From positions 496,001 through 560,000 of the forward strand of contig NZ_CP036289.1 in NCBI RefSeq assembly GCF_007748115.1: DNA of 64,000 nucleotides, in the 5' to 3' direction. Shown here one piece after another: positions 19,757 through 31,316 of the stretch; the stretch's first letter is position 1, and each line of letters starts with the position of its first letter. This stretch comes from Bremerella volcania. GTDB lineage: Bacteria; Planctomycetota; Planctomycetia; Pirellulales; Pirellulaceae. The position numbers and the translations under genes are program-made. The notes beneath the pieces were generated by a model, which ran no database searches, was not told the DNA's origin, and worked only from the letters and a program-made list of their open reading frames with translations.

Positions 19757-21484
19757 CTATTTGGCAGGGATAATTGCCTGAGCGGAGCGATCGTCGACTT
19801 TGAAATACCCTAGCGGCTTATCTTGAAGGTCGGTAATTTGCCATACGGCACCTGGACGCGTGGCTTGCCGGGCGGTCTTGGTGGGCTGGATTTCCTCGTA
19901 GAATTTCGGTTGTCCTTGGCGGTCGATCCAATACAGCTTGACCGGTTCTTCCGTTTCGTTGATGAAGAAGACCGGAAACTGCGAACCATCCGGCCGCGAG
20001 GGAGGTGCCTTGTCTTCGCCAAGACGTACCCATTTCAACTTGTTGAGTGATTGAATGCTAGGCTCAGGCTTGTCGGCGAACCGGGTGGGACCTTTCGCGC
20101 GAAGCTCGGCCAGCTTGTCAGCGTACTGCGGATCGCCGGCCAGGTTGGTCCACTCGTACCGATCCGCTTCGACGTCGTACAGTTCTTCATCGCCGTTGGC
20201 GTAGTGAATGTAACGAAAGCGGTCGTCACTCAAGCCGTAGTCGCCTGGGTGGTGTAAGTAGGTCACCGAGACATGGGGCCAGTTCCCCTCAGCATCTTTC
20301 AGCAGCGGCGTCAGGCTCGGGCCATCATGCACCTTGTTCGCTGTCAAGCCGCACAGATCGAACAGCGTTGGAGCGAGGCTCACCAGGTTGACCGGCTGGT
20401 CGCAGATGCCAGGCTTGGTTCCTTCCGGCAGGCCAGGACAGTTCTTCGGGACGCGGATCATCAGTGGTATCCGCGTGCAGGCGCGCCAAGCGGTGTATTT
20501 CTGCCAGTGCTCTTTCTCGCCCAGATGCCAGCCATGGTCGGACCACAGCACGACGATCGTGTTATCGGCGTACTCGCTGTTATCTAGCGCATCGAGCACG
20601 CGGCCGAGCATGGCGTCGGCAAAGTGAATCGAAGCGAGGTACGATTGGATCGCGTGTTTCCACTCGCCATGTTTGCGGATGTGGTCGAAGTAGCGATTGG
20701 GACCATGCCGCTTTCCTTCCGGCGGCAGATCGGCCAGGTCGTCTTCCCTATAACCCGGCGGAATCTGGATCGACTCAAGCGGGAAGGGCTCGAAGTATTT
20801 CGCCGGCACAAACCAGGGTTCATGCGGGCGATAGATGCCGCAGGCAAGGAAGAACGGTTTGTCGTGCTTCTTGGCCAGTTGCTCAGATACCCACTGACTG
20901 ACCTTGTAGTCGCCACCAAACTCTTCATCGCTCGCATCGAGTGCGCCCCAGTCGGTTTCGACGTATTGCCAAGGACCAGCCCGCGGCAGGCTGAGGGGCC
21001 GCTTGTCTGGGTAAAGCGTCTCGGGAATCGGCATTTCGGAGGAGGGCTTGGGGAAGTAATCGTCCCAAGACTGGGCATCGATGATGTAGTGCAGCATCTT
21101 GCCTGAGCCGGTCGAGTTGTAGCCGTTCTTCGAGAAGGTCTTGGGAAGCAGTTCGACGTCGGGCAGAACTTCACGCAGAACTTGATCGTTGGCATACACG
21201 CCGGAGACGTTCGGCGCGATGCCGGAGAAGATTGAAATCCGCGAAGGATTACAGGCCGGCGCCGCGCAGTGAGCATTGGTGAACAGCACGCCTGATTGGG
21301 CCAACCGGTCGAGATTGGGGGTGATCGTTTGCGGATGCCCACCCATGCACCCGATCCAGTCGTTCAGATCGTCCATGGCGATGAAGAGTACGTTGGGCTT
21401 CGTCCCTTCCATGGCCTGTGCATGGCAGTTTCCTACACAGAAAACGAGTACGAACACGACGGTTGTGATTAGATAGTTGTTCAT
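19757..21484 (-). CDS. Secreted sulfatase
   Basis: A 575-residue sulfatase with a signal peptide (MNNYLITTVVFVLVFCVGNC). Motifs: NVLFIAMDDLNDWIGCMGGH for the metal site, APACNPSRISIFSG for the formylglycine Cys, and VVLWSDHGWHLGEKEHW for the second metal site. The C-terminal 80 residues contain a beta-rich segment (VFFINETEEPVKLYWIDRQG) that also appears in a related form at the end of the downstream sulfatase; such a tail is known in planctomycete sulfatases. The ATG at 21484 is chosen over 21535 because it starts the signal peptide directly. It is first in a two-gene sulfatase operon and divergent from a third sulfatase. Confidence 0.92.
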   Translation of the reverse strand: MNNYLITTVVFVLVFCVGNCHAQAMEGTKPNVLFIAMDDLNDWIGCMGGHPQTITPNLDRLAQSGVLFTNAHCAAPACNPSRISIFSGIAPNVSGVYANDQVLREVLPDVELLPKTFSKNGYNSTGSGKMLHYIIDAQSWDDYFPKPSSEMPIPETLYPDKRPLSLPRAGPWQYVETDWGALDASDEEFGGDYKVSQWVSEQLAKKHDKPFFLACGIYRPHEPWFVPAKYFEPFPLESIQIPPGYREDDLADLPPEGKRHGPNRYFDHIRKHGEWKHAIQSYLASIHFADAMLGRVLDALDNSEYADNTIVVLWSDHGWHLGEKEHWQKYTAWRACTRIPLMIRVPKNCPGLPEGTKPGICDQPVNLVSLAPTLFDLCGLTANKVHDGPSLTPLLKDAEGNWPHVSVTYLHHPGDYGLSDDRFRYIHYANGDEELYDVEADRYEWTNLAGDPQYADKLAELRAKGPTRFADKPEPSIQSLNKLKWVRLGEDKAPPSRPDGSQFPVFFINETEEPVKLYWIDRQGQPKFYEEIQPTKTARQATRPGAVWQITDLQDKPLGYFKVDDRSAQAIIPAK

Positions 21485-21738
21485 AGAACTGATTGAACTT
21501 CGTTTCCGCCAGCGGTTCAATGAATAATTCGCCATGGTCGACGCGGAAAAAATACAAAAAGGTGAAGGCCAGTCGCGGATCCGCGCAAGATGGGCCCGTC
21601 GTGCTGAAAAGTTCTGTCAAGCCGCGTTTGTTTTCCCAGCAATTCGCTTCGCGCGTTGACGCTCGGTACCAAACAAAACATACTGTGATTTCCCTAGATA
21701 TCTTCCCTCAGAAGCCGTTCTCGCCGGAGTCTACTGCC
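21485..21738. promoter_or_regulatory. Divergent promoter region between two sulfatase units
   Basis: 254 bp separate the minus-strand sulfatase operon (start 21484) from a plus-strand sulfatase (start 21739), so both promoters must lie here. No clear dyad or -35/-10 pair was identified by eye. Confidence 0.4.
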
Positions 21739-23199
21739 ATGCGTCGCCCGTTTTTCCTCATCCTCATGTTGGGCCTCAGCGGCCTGCTTGCCATGGCTTC
21801 AGTCAGCGACGCCGCCGAGCGCGCCCCGAACATCGTCTTCATCCTGGCAGACGATCTGGGTTACTCGGAACTGGGCAGCTACGGGCAGCAAAAAATCAAG
21901 ACGCCGAATTTAGACCAACTGGCTAAGGAGGGCATGCGATTCACCGACTTCTATTGCGGGAACGCCGTATGTGCTCCTTCACGTTGCGTGATGCTTACCG
22001 GCAAGCATGGTGGGCACGCCTATATCCGAGACAACGGCGATCCTGGCCAGATGCTGCCGGAAACGAAAGCACTGGGCGCCGAGTTCCCTGGTCAGAATCC
22101 AATCCCGGACGAAGAAGTCACCATCGCGGAGATGCTCAAGCAAAAAGGCTACGCCACGGCGGCGATCGGCAAGTGGGGCCTCGGGCACTTTGGCACCACC
22201 GGCGATCCCAACAAGCAAGGCTTTGACCTGTTCTATGGCTTCAACTGCCAACGCCACGCCCACAATCACTATCCGAAGTACCTGTGGCGTAATCGTGAGA
22301 AGGAAGTGCAGCCTGGGAACGATCGCACGCTGCATGGCGAGACCTATTCGCAAAGTCAGTTCCGTGATGTGGCGATCGAGTTCATCGAAGCCAACGCCGA
22401 TAGGCCGTTCTTCCTTTATTTGCCGTTTGCCGTGCCGCATCTCTCCATTCAAGTTCCCAACGAAGACCTGGATGAGTATGCCGACATGAAGGAAGACGAC
22501 TACGAGCACCATGGCTACCTCAAGCATCCCAAACCGCACGCTGGTTACGCGGCGATGATCACGCATATGGACCGCGACATCGGCGCGATCCTGGATACGA
22601 TTGAAAAGAAGGGGCTGACCGACAACACGGTGGTCATGTTCAGCTCAGACAATGGGCCAACATACGATCGACTCGGCGGAAGCGACTCCGACTTCTTTGC
22701 TTCGGCTGGCGGTTTCAAAGGGCTCAAGGGTAGCTTGTACGAAGGGGGCATTCGCGTGCCGCTGATTGTGAAGTGGCCAGGGCACGTGAAGCCGGACACG
22801 GTTTCGCATCACTTAGCAGCGTTCTACGACCTGATGCCAACCTTCGCCGATATTGCCGACGTGAAGGCGCCTGAAGGAATCGACGGCATCAGCTTCCTGC
22901 CGGAACTGCTTGGTAAGGAGCAGAAGGAGCACGAGTATCTCTACTGGGAATTTCGCGCATACGGTGGCCAACAGGCAGTGCGTATGGGAGACTGGAAAGC
23001 GATTCGCCAGAACATGATGCGTCCGAAGGTGGCCAATGCCGGCAAGCTCGAACTGTACAATCTGAAGAGCGACCCAGGCGAATCGAAGGACGTCGCTGCC
23101 GAAAACCCCGCAATGGTAGCCAAGGCAGAAGCGGCCATGAAAGAAGCTCACACGCCATCTGAATTGTTCCGCATTCCGATGCTGGACGGAAAGAAGTAA
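21739..23199 (+). CDS. Secreted arylsulfatase A-like sulfatase
   Basis: A 486-residue sulfatase. Signal peptide at 1-25 ([20 protein letters not shown]), then [19 protein letters not shown], the formylglycine motif CAPSR ([17 protein letters not shown]), and the middle motif [12 protein letters not shown] containing the catalytic Lys. The later metal site is [11 protein letters not shown], the arylsulfatase A subtype rather than the SDHG form of its neighbours. The ATG at 21739 starts the signal peptide; the frame extends to 21493 but that part overlaps the divergent promoter. A 45-residue membrane protein follows 6 bp later and may be co-translated. Confidence 0.93.
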   Translation: MRRPFFLILMLGLSGLLAMASVSDAAERAPNIVFILADDLGYSELGSYGQQKIKTPNLDQLAKEGMRFTDFYCGNAVCAPSRCVMLTGKHGGHAYIRDNGDPGQMLPETKALGAEFPGQNPIPDEEVTIAEMLKQKGYATAAIGKWGLGHFGTTGDPNKQGFDLFYGFNCQRHAHNHYPKYLWRNREKEVQPGNDRTLHGETYSQSQFRDVAIEFIEANADRPFFLYLPFAVPHLSIQVPNEDLDEYADMKEDDYEHHGYLKHPKPHAGYAAMITHMDRDIGAILDTIEKKGLTDNTVVMFSSDNGPTYDRLGGSDSDFFASAGGFKGLKGSLYEGGIRVPLIVKWPGHVKPDTVSHHLAAFYDLMPTFADIADVKAPEGIDGISFLPELLGKEQKEHEYLYWEFRAYGGQQAVRMGDWKAIRQNMMRPKVANAGKLELYNLKSDPGESKDVAAENPAMVAKAEAAMKEAHTPSELFRIPMLDGKK

Positions 23200-23205
23200 C
23201 AGACT

Positions 23206-23343
23206 ATGTCAGGGCCAACGTTCGGTATCGGCATATTTGAACTCGTGATCCTGGCCGCTATGGGAGGCGGCTGTCTGATCGGTGTGGGTGGTCTGGTCGC
23301 GTTCGTTTTGCTATCTGCAAAGAAGTCGAACGACGAGAAATAA
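23206..23343 (+). CDS. 45-residue single-pass membrane protein
   Basis: A short frame starting 6 bp after the sulfatase stop: MSGPTFGIGIFELVILAAMG opens it, followed by a Gly-rich hydrophobic stretch and a charged KKSNDEK end. One long membrane helix (about residues 8-38) with glycine-zipper spacing is likely. Close coupling to the sulfatase and its membrane-protein composition support it as real, but I know no family and no role. Confidence 0.5.
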   Translation: MSGPTFGIGIFELVILAAMGGGCLIGVGGLVAFVLLSAKKSNDEK

Positions 23344-23662
23344 CTTCTTATCATCTACCGCCGTAGCAACGCTTTACCGCCACGGCTTTAGCTAAAATGG
23401 GCAGCTAGCGTCATTTTTGCGGAAATTTGCCCTAGGAACGTTACGTCCATTTGGTTAGCCTTTGAAAACTTTACAAGTCGGCGATACGCATTGCCACGGC
23501 TGAACGGATTGACGCCGGGACGCGTATCGAACTGGGCTGTCTGTGCTCCGATGACCCCAACAACCCACGGGATGCACGACAGCGAAGCCTGAATACGTTG
23601 CCGCCAAGCCACCGCATGATGCGACGGAGTGGACGGGAACCCCATTGCTTGGAGCCTGCTAT
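23344..23662. other. 319-bp intergenic region, nothing identified
   Basis: Lies between the small membrane protein and the peptidase-like gene. Short frames on the minus strand (to about 23690) have no recognisable content. No terminator with a T-tract and no clear promoter was found. Confidence 0.35.
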
Positions 23663-24799
23663 ATGAGCATGGATGCTCGCGTGACTCGTCACGCTTTGGT
23701 GACGATGTGCGTCTGGACCTTTCTAGTCGCCGCCGCTTCTGCCGCCAGCGTTCGCGGAACCAATTTCCTGGTTACCGCCCAAGACCCGCAACTGGCCAAA
23801 CAAGTTCTTGAATTGGCTGAAGTCTACCGTCGTGACCTGGCCAACGAGTGGCTCGGACGCGAACTGTCTCCCTGGTCGCAGCCATGCCCCATCACCGTTC
23901 GCGTCGGCGGCGGTGCAGGCGGGCAAACGAGCTTCGCCTTCCATCAAGGCGTGCCGTTCAACTGGACCATGGAAATCTTCGGCCCGCGTGAACGCATCCT
24001 CGATAGCGTTCTGCCTCACGAGATTCTGCACACGATCTTCGCCACCCATTTCGGCGGACCGCTGCCGCGCTGGGCCGACGAAGGAGCGTGTACCACGGTC
24101 GAACACACGTCCGAAAAAGATAAAAACACGACGCTGCTGTATCGCTTCCTGAAGAGCGACCGCGGCATCGCGTTCAACCAGATGTTCGCCATGAGAGAGT
24201 ATCCGGCCGACATCCTGCCACTGTACGCCCAAGGCTACTCGCTGGCTCGCTTCTTGATCGCCCAAGGTGGCAAGCAGAAGTACGTGCAGTACGTCGGCGA
24301 AGGGATGCGAACCAACAACTGGACCGCGACGACCAACAAGTTCTACGGACACCCCAGCCTGAGCAGCCTACAGATTGCCTGGTTGGATTGGGTTCGCGAT
24401 GGATCGAACGAAGGGATGATCGACAGCTACACGCCGACCCAGCTGGTTTCCAATCAGCAGCAACCGGATAACGGCGTCGGCATCGTCCGCGGTCAAAGCC
24501 CTCAAGCCAAGGGTAACGAAATCGCTTCGGCCCGCGATGATCAGAACCGTCCGTCACCCCTGACCGGACCGATCATGCCGGTCGGCCATCAGGAAGACAT
24601 CACGCCCCGCGAACAAGGCGTCAGTGGTGGTTTCTACTCAAGCGGAGGCCGCCTGGCCTCGGAAGAAACCGAACCGCGAACTTCATCGGTCCCTGCCGAT
24701 CGCCGCGAGATTCGCCAGATCGATGCCATGCCGATCCCGGGCAAGGCCAAGAGTGCTCCGACGTTCTACCTACCAGGCGGGACTTCGCTGTACCGATAA
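23663..24799 (+). CDS. Secreted HExxH metallopeptidase-like protein
   Basis: A 378-residue protein with a signal peptide (about 1-30, ending ASAASV). The zinc-binding HEILH motif is at about residue 123 (LPHEILHTIFATHF), followed 20 residues on by WADEGACT, whose Glu would be the third ligand as in gluzincin peptidase MA-like proteins. After about residue 250 the sequence is low-complexity, Gln/Pro/Gly-rich and probably disordered. Start chosen at Met 23663 (MSMDARVTRH); 23669 is equally possible. It stands between sulfatase genes, but a substrate cannot be inferred. Confidence 0.7.
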   Translation: MSMDARVTRHALVTMCVWTFLVAAASAASVRGTNFLVTAQDPQLAKQVLELAEVYRRDLANEWLGRELSPWSQPCPITVRVGGGAGGQTSFAFHQGVPFNWTMEIFGPRERILDSVLPHEILHTIFATHFGGPLPRWADEGACTTVEHTSEKDKNTTLLYRFLKSDRGIAFNQMFAMREYPADILPLYAQGYSLARFLIAQGGKQKYVQYVGEGMRTNNWTATTNKFYGHPSLSSLQIAWLDWVRDGSNEGMIDSYTPTQLVSNQQQPDNGVGIVRGQSPQAKGNEIASARDDQNRPSPLTGPIMPVGHQEDITPREQGVSGGFYSSGGRLASEETEPRTSSVPADRREIRQIDAMPIPGKAKSAPTFYLPGGTSLYR

Positions 24800-24961
24800 C
24801 AATCACAAAGCAATCCACACGTGATCGAAATGGCCGCTCGGGGCAACCTGAACGGCCATTTTGCGTTGGGGCTCGATTCGGGTTGTTGGGTTGGAGTACC
24901 ATGGAAGTCGACGTCCTCCTGGGTATTCACTTGCCGCTGCGAAACCTCTTCGAGACCCATC

Positions 24962-26428
<1,467 letters not shown>

Positions 26429-26686
26429 AGGGAAGCGAATGCGGGGAGGAGAGAGTTGTAGCCTTCCGATGTAAAAGGGCGACTATAGGCATTATGGTGT
26501 TCACATGCTGTGGGTTCTTACTGGATTGGTTGCTTGTTCTCAGAGGAAATCTAGGGAAACATTTCGTTGCTGCGTGCTTGCAGATGTTGTCCTGAGTGAA
26601 TCGCTCATGACGGTTCGTCCTGGGCTACCATGGAATTGGCAAAGTCGATTGCTATTAATTCATCGGCGCAGAAGAACATCATCGTG
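26429..26686. other. 258-bp convergent gap
   Basis: Separates the plus-strand sulfatase from the minus-strand TPR-CHAT gene. No stem with a T-tract was found by eye, and the short plus-strand frame here has no recognisable content. Confidence 0.3.
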
Positions 26687-29600
26687 TCATTTGCCCCCTG
26701 TGACTGTCCAAGCCGCCCAGTAAAACGGGTGGGCCGAACCATAGCGTTCCCGTCGACTTTCAATCCGTCTTAGCTGGGCACTGCGTAAGGCTTCCGATTT
26801 GTTTTTGCCGGCGGCCAGGTTCTGGAAAAAGTCGTTCATGATGATCGCCGAATCACGGTCAGGCACAGTCCACAAGGTTGCCACGACGCTTTGAGCCCCG
26901 GCCAATTGAAATGCCTGACGCAAACCGGCCACCCCTTCCCCGGTCTTCACATCGCCCAGCCCCGTCTCGCAGGCACTCAGCACCACGAGTTCCGTACCGC
27001 GAAGATCCATGCCAACGATTTCCATGCCGGTCAGTACGCCGTCGTCGGCCCCGGCTGCCGGTTGGTTGCAGCCAGCAAACAGCATCCCGCACCTCAAAAG
27101 CGGGTTCTCGACCGGCTTTCCATCGACGGTGAGCAGCGCGGCACTGCGAGTATCATTCGATGCAAGGTCACGATCATCCAGCTCGACTTCCTGATCGGGC
27201 AGAAAGAAGCCATGCGTGCTGAGGACCAGCATCCGCGGCCGGTCGACTCGCTTGGCAACCGTTTCCAGCGCGTACTTGCCCAGGTAGCTCACCGGCTTCT
27301 TTTCGGCAATCGTTTCCATGTTCGGTGCGATCACCGCTGCTTCCGCTCGCGTATTGGGCAGTGCCGGTACCTTCCCCAGTGCCGTTTGCGAGACGAGCCC
27401 GCGGGTGGCTTCCCGGTCGAATTTTTCACCGCGGAAGATCGCTTCCACGGCCGTTTGGGTTTGGTCAGGCGATAAATCAAAGGTCGGGTCGGCAAAGAGC
27501 AGTGGCGTTTGACGACTGACCGGTTGCGCCTTTTGAACTAACTCGCGACCGCTGATGACGTACTGAAGCGCGTAGTCCTCAATCAGGAAGCGATCCTCGC
27601 TCACAGGCAACGTGCTCCAAGGCAGCAGCCACATTGCGCCGTCTGGACTGAGAATAACATTCTCGGTTTCGGGGGGAAGTTTGTCGGCGATAGGTTGCCA
27701 GATATCGCCGCTAAGCTGGCTGAGATTCTTGGTGAGCTTTTCGGCAGATTTAATATCGGTCATCTGCTGGCGGACCTGTTCGATCTGCTTGTCCGTCTCG
27801 TCGGCCGGGCCCAGATCGATCAACTGCACTTCTCCCTGGCCAGCGGCAGGTATGATCCACACCACGTACCGTTCCGGTTTCCAGCGTGGCCGGTCGACGG
27901 TAGCCTGGAAATCAAGGATGGGCATCCGAACGATGTTCACCAGGACCGCCTGCGGCGGAAGTGCCGCCCGTACTTCGTCTAATTCCACCCACTCGCCCGT
28001 TCCCGCCGAACTTCCGACGGCCTGGGCAATCTGACGACTCAACTTCCGTTCTTGCAGGGTTAGCTGCGCGATTGACTTAGTCCGAGCTTCCGTCTGATCG
28101 GGTTTGGGCTTCGACATCACGATCGTTGCCAACGTATGCCGAACGTCCTTAAGTTGTTTAACGGCTTCTTTGACCTTGGGATCATTGGAATCTCGCTCAA
28201 GCAGTTGCTGTTGCGCCAACGCCGTACTGGCAATTCCCTTTCCATTGATTAGCCAGCTCGCGGCAGCTTCCACGGCAACAGGCCTTATGCGATTGACATA
28301 GCCGAGTGACAACGCACCATGGAAAGATCCGTTTTGGGTAGCCAGAAACTTAGCTTGCGATGGAGGATCCATCGAGGTAAGGGTCCGGGTCATGAAGTTC
28401 AACGAACCCTTGCGAGATCGATCAAAGCTCTCGATCGCGTCTTGCCACGCCCTTTGAGCCTGAAGTAGACAGCCAAGATTGTTGAGCGAAATAGCCACAT
28501 CGGGATGCTCTTCCCCCAGAATCTTTTTGCGGATCGCCAGAGACTGTTCATAGTAGGGAAGCGCGCCAGCATAGTCTCCTTGAGAATAAAGCAGAAAGCC
28601 TATAGCGATGAGCGAACTAGCCGTATCAGGATGCTCTTCCCCCAGAATCTTTTTACGGATCGCCAGGGACTGTTCATAATAGGAACGCGCACCGGCGTAG
28701 TCTCCCTGAACGCTGGCCAGAACGCCTAAGTCGTTGAGCGAACTAGCCGTATCAGGATGTTCTTCCCCTAGAACCTTTTCCTTAATTCTCAGGGCCCGTT
28801 CACAGCAGGAACGAGCGCCAGCATAGTCTTCTTGAGAATAAAGCACAGAGCCTAGATTGTGGAGCGAAGCAGCCGTAAGGGGATGGTCTTTCCCCAGAAC
28901 CTTTTCTTTAATTTTCAAGGCCTGTTCATAAGAGGTACGCGCACCGGCATAGTCTCCTTGAGCAGAAAGCAGACCGCCTAGATTGTCGAGCGAACTAGCC
29001 GTATCGGGATGTCCTTCCCCCAGAACCTTTTTACGGATCGCCAAGGCCCGTTCAAGATAGCCACGTGCGCCAGCGTAGTCTCCTTGATTCATAAGCAGAA
29101 TGCCTAGATTGTTGAGCGAAGTAGCCGTAACGGGATGCTCTTCCCCCAGAACCTTTTTTCGGATCGCCAAGGCCCGTTCATGATAGAGACGTGCACTGGC
29201 GTAGTCTCCCTGAACCTGAAACAGAGCGCCTAGATTGTTGAGCGATGTAGCCGTAACGGGATGCTCTTCCCCCAGTACCTTTTTACGGATCGCCAGGGCT
29301 CGTTCATAATAGCGACGTGCGTCGGCGTAGTCTCCTTGAGCCTGAAACAGAGCGCCTAGATTGTTGAGCGAAGCAGCCGTAAGGAGATGTTCTTTCCCCA
29401 GAGCCTTTTCACGGATCGCCAAGGCCTGTTCGTAATAGAGACGTGTGCTGGCGTAGTCTCCTTGAGCACCAAACAGATCACCTAGCCTGTTGAGCGAAGT
29501 CGCAGTGTCGGGATGTTCTTCCCCCAAAACCTTTTTTCGGATGTCTAGGGCTTGCTCATAGTAGGGAAGAGCGCCAGCGTAGTCCGCTTGATAGTAAAAT

Positions 29601-31000
29601 AGAGAACCTAGATTGTCGAGTGTCGTAGCGGTATCGAGATGTTCCTTACCGAGAACCTTTTTACGGATGACCAAGGCCTGTTTTAAGTTAGGAAGAGCTT
29701 CGGCGTAGTTCCCTTGAGCAATCAGCAGAGAGCCTAGATTGTGGAGTGAAGTCGCGGTATCGAAGTGCTCTTCCCCCAGAACCTTTTTACGAATTGTCAC
29801 GGCCTGCTCGTAGAAGGGCCGCGCAGTGGTAAGGTCTCTTTGAGCACTAAACACATCACCTAGCCTGTTGAGCAAAGCCGCAGTGGCGGGGTGATCTTCC
29901 CCCAGAACTTTTTTGCGGATAGCCAGGGCCCGTTCATAATAGAAACGTGCGCCGGCGTATTCCGCTTGATAGTAAAATAGTGAGCCTAGGTTGTCGAATG
30001 TCGTAGCGGTATCGAGATGTTCCTCGCCTAGAACCTTCTTACGGATGACCGCGGCCCGTTCTAAGTAGGGAAGAGCGTCGGCGTAGTTTCTTTGAGCAAC
30101 CAGCAGAGAGCCTAGATTGTGAAATGAAGTCGCGGTATTAAAGTTCTCTTCCCCCAGAACTTTTATACGGATGGCCAGGGCCTGTTCATAGTTGCGACGC
30201 GCGCCTGCATAGTCTCCTTGTGCTTGAAACAGTAAGCCCAGGTTGTTGAGCGAAGTAGCCGTATCAGGATGTTCTTCGCCCCGAACCTTTTTGCGAATTT
30301 TCAGGACATATTCGTAGTAGGGACGCGCGGCGGCGTAGTCGCCTAGATAATACAGCAGAGTGCCTAGGTTGTTAAACGAATCGATGGTATCGGAATGTTC
30401 GTCCCCCAGAACTTTTTTACGGATCGCCAGGGCCTGCTCACAGTGGGGACGTGCGGCGGCGTAGTTTCCTTGAGTAATAAGCAATTCACCTAGGGTGTTG
30501 TGCAACCCTGCGACCTTAGAATGTTCTTCTCCCCTAACTTTTATTTCTATCGCCAGGGCCTGCTCAAAATAGGGGCGTGCATTGGCGTAGTCGCGTTGAG
30601 TAAATAGCAGTAAGCCTAGGTTGTTGAGTGAATGAGCCGTATCGGGATGTTCTTTGCCCAGGACTTTTTTACGGATGGCCACGGCCTGCTCGTAATGGGT
30701 GCGTGCAGCGGCGTAGTTTCCCTGAACGCCTAGCAGAACGCCTAGGTCGTTGTGCGACGTGGCGGTATCGGGATGTTCTTCGCCCAGTACCCTTCTTCGA
30801 ATGGCGAAGGCTTCTCTGGCGTATTGTTCAGCCTTGGCGTATTGGCCCGCGATGAAATGTTGGCTGACCAGGCCATTTAGCTCGGTCGCCTTATCCAGTT
30901 GCTGTTGTTTCGTTGGGTCTTGCGCATCGCAGTTTGATACGAGCGGCTCAGCCCAGCCAGCGAGCCCAGCGACTAGCAAAAGTGGTAACCAAAATCGCAT
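26687..31000 (-). CDS. Giant TPR-CHAT protein
   Basis: A 1437-residue protein: an N-terminal hydrophobic segment (about 1-17, LLLVAGLAGWAEPL), nineteen 42-residue kinesin-light-chain-type TPR units at about 65-880, a helical linker, and a C-terminal CHAT domain from about 1090. CHAT is a caspase-like protease fold. The catalytic pair is visible: His1263 in VLSTHGFFL and Cys1344 in VVLSACETGLGD. TPR-CHAT proteins act in some bacteria as regulated proteases. The signal-like N-terminus suggests this one is exported or membrane-anchored. No CRISPR or gasdermin partner adjoins it. The high identity between units predicts copy-number variation among strains. Confidence 0.9.
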   Translation of the reverse strand: MRFWLPLLLVAGLAGWAEPLVSNCDAQDPTKQQQLDKATELNGLVSQHFIAGQYAKAEQYAREAFAIRRRVLGEEHPDTATSHNDLGVLLGVQGNYAAARTHYEQAVAIRKKVLGKEHPDTAHSLNNLGLLLFTQRDYANARPYFEQALAIEIKVRGEEHSKVAGLHNTLGELLITQGNYAAARPHCEQALAIRKKVLGDEHSDTIDSFNNLGTLLYYLGDYAAARPYYEYVLKIRKKVRGEEHPDTATSLNNLGLLFQAQGDYAGARRNYEQALAIRIKVLGEENFNTATSFHNLGSLLVAQRNYADALPYLERAAVIRKKVLGEEHLDTATTFDNLGSLFYYQAEYAGARFYYERALAIRKKVLGEDHPATAALLNRLGDVFSAQRDLTTARPFYEQAVTIRKKVLGEEHFDTATSLHNLGSLLIAQGNYAEALPNLKQALVIRKKVLGKEHLDTATTLDNLGSLFYYQADYAGALPYYEQALDIRKKVLGEEHPDTATSLNRLGDLFGAQGDYASTRLYYEQALAIREKALGKEHLLTAASLNNLGALFQAQGDYADARRYYERALAIRKKVLGEEHPVTATSLNNLGALFQVQGDYASARLYHERALAIRKKVLGEEHPVTATSLNNLGILLMNQGDYAGARGYLERALAIRKKVLGEGHPDTASSLDNLGGLLSAQGDYAGARTSYEQALKIKEKVLGKDHPLTAASLHNLGSVLYSQEDYAGARSCCERALRIKEKVLGEEHPDTASSLNDLGVLASVQGDYAGARSYYEQSLAIRKKILGEEHPDTASSLIAIGFLLYSQGDYAGALPYYEQSLAIRKKILGEEHPDVAISLNNLGCLLQAQRAWQDAIESFDRSRKGSLNFMTRTLTSMDPPSQAKFLATQNGSFHGALSLGYVNRIRPVAVEAAASWLINGKGIASTALAQQQLLERDSNDPKVKEAVKQLKDVRHTLATIVMSKPKPDQTEARTKSIAQLTLQERKLSRQIAQAVGSSAGTGEWVELDEVRAALPPQAVLVNIVRMPILDFQATVDRPRWKPERYVVWIIPAAGQGEVQLIDLGPADETDKQIEQVRQQMTDIKSAEKLTKNLSQLSGDIWQPIADKLPPETENVILSPDGAMWLLPWSTLPVSEDRFLIEDYALQYVISGRELVQKAQPVSRQTPLLFADPTFDLSPDQTQTAVEAIFRGEKFDREATRGLVSQTALGKVPALPNTRAEAAVIAPNMETIAEKKPVSYLGKYALETVAKRVDRPRMLVLSTHGFFLPDQEVELDDRDLASNDTRSAALLTVDGKPVENPLLRCGMLFAGCNQPAAGADDGVLTGMEIVGMDLRGTELVVLSACETGLGDVKTGEGVAGLRQAFQLAGAQSVVATLWTVPDRDSAIIMNDFFQNLAAGKNKSEALRSAQLRRIESRRERYGSAHPFYWAAWTVTGGK
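28390..30850 (-). repeat. Nineteen tandem 126-bp units inside the TPR-CHAT gene
   Basis: Each unit encodes one 42-residue TPR with the core KKVLGEEHPDTATSLNNLG and the helix-B pattern QGDYAxARxYYEQ. Many units share long stretches of DNA identity, such as the repeated TCTTCCCCCAGAACCTTTTT. Boundaries are approximate. Confidence 0.85.
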
Positions 31001-31316
31001 GGAAGAGTCCTCGAAGTACGTGGTGATATCGATCGGTAGGCCGGTACAGCGGTCGGTCGCTAGACATGCGGATGCACCTGTTTTAGACCAAAACGATCGA
31101 GATCACCAATTCTTCCCTCCCCAGAAGAAAATTTCCAAGAATCTGCAGGTGTCAATCGGGCAAGCAGAAGTGGTCGGCGGATCTATTGCGGGGTGAGAAA
31201 CCGCTCTTGTTCAAAATGTCCGAGCGTTCAATGTGCCCAAGGAGGGCGTGACCTGAGCGGTTTCAAGCGAAAACAGCATGACTCTCTTCGATTCGCAACC
31301 CGTCCCATATAGGCAA
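31001..31316. other. 316-bp region with a 10-bp inverted repeat
   Basis: Lies between the TPR-CHAT and HIT genes, both on the minus strand. GAAACCGCTC (31197-31206) and GAGCGGTTTC (31255-31264) are perfect complements 48 nt apart. On the minus strand this lies 50-120 bp downstream of the HIT gene and could be a terminator or a regulatory RNA stem. No gene was identified. Confidence 0.4.

Noticed and set aside
26505-26723. 72-residue plus-strand frame between the sulfatase and TPR-CHAT genes
   Set aside because: Arg/Cys-rich random-looking composition, and it runs into the 3' end of the TPR-CHAT gene on the other strand.
26687-31000. TPR-CHAT protein as a CRISPR-linked caspase (Csx29-like)
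   Set aside because: It lies 26 kb from the CRISPR locus, has a signal-like N-terminus, and no type III-E effector is present.
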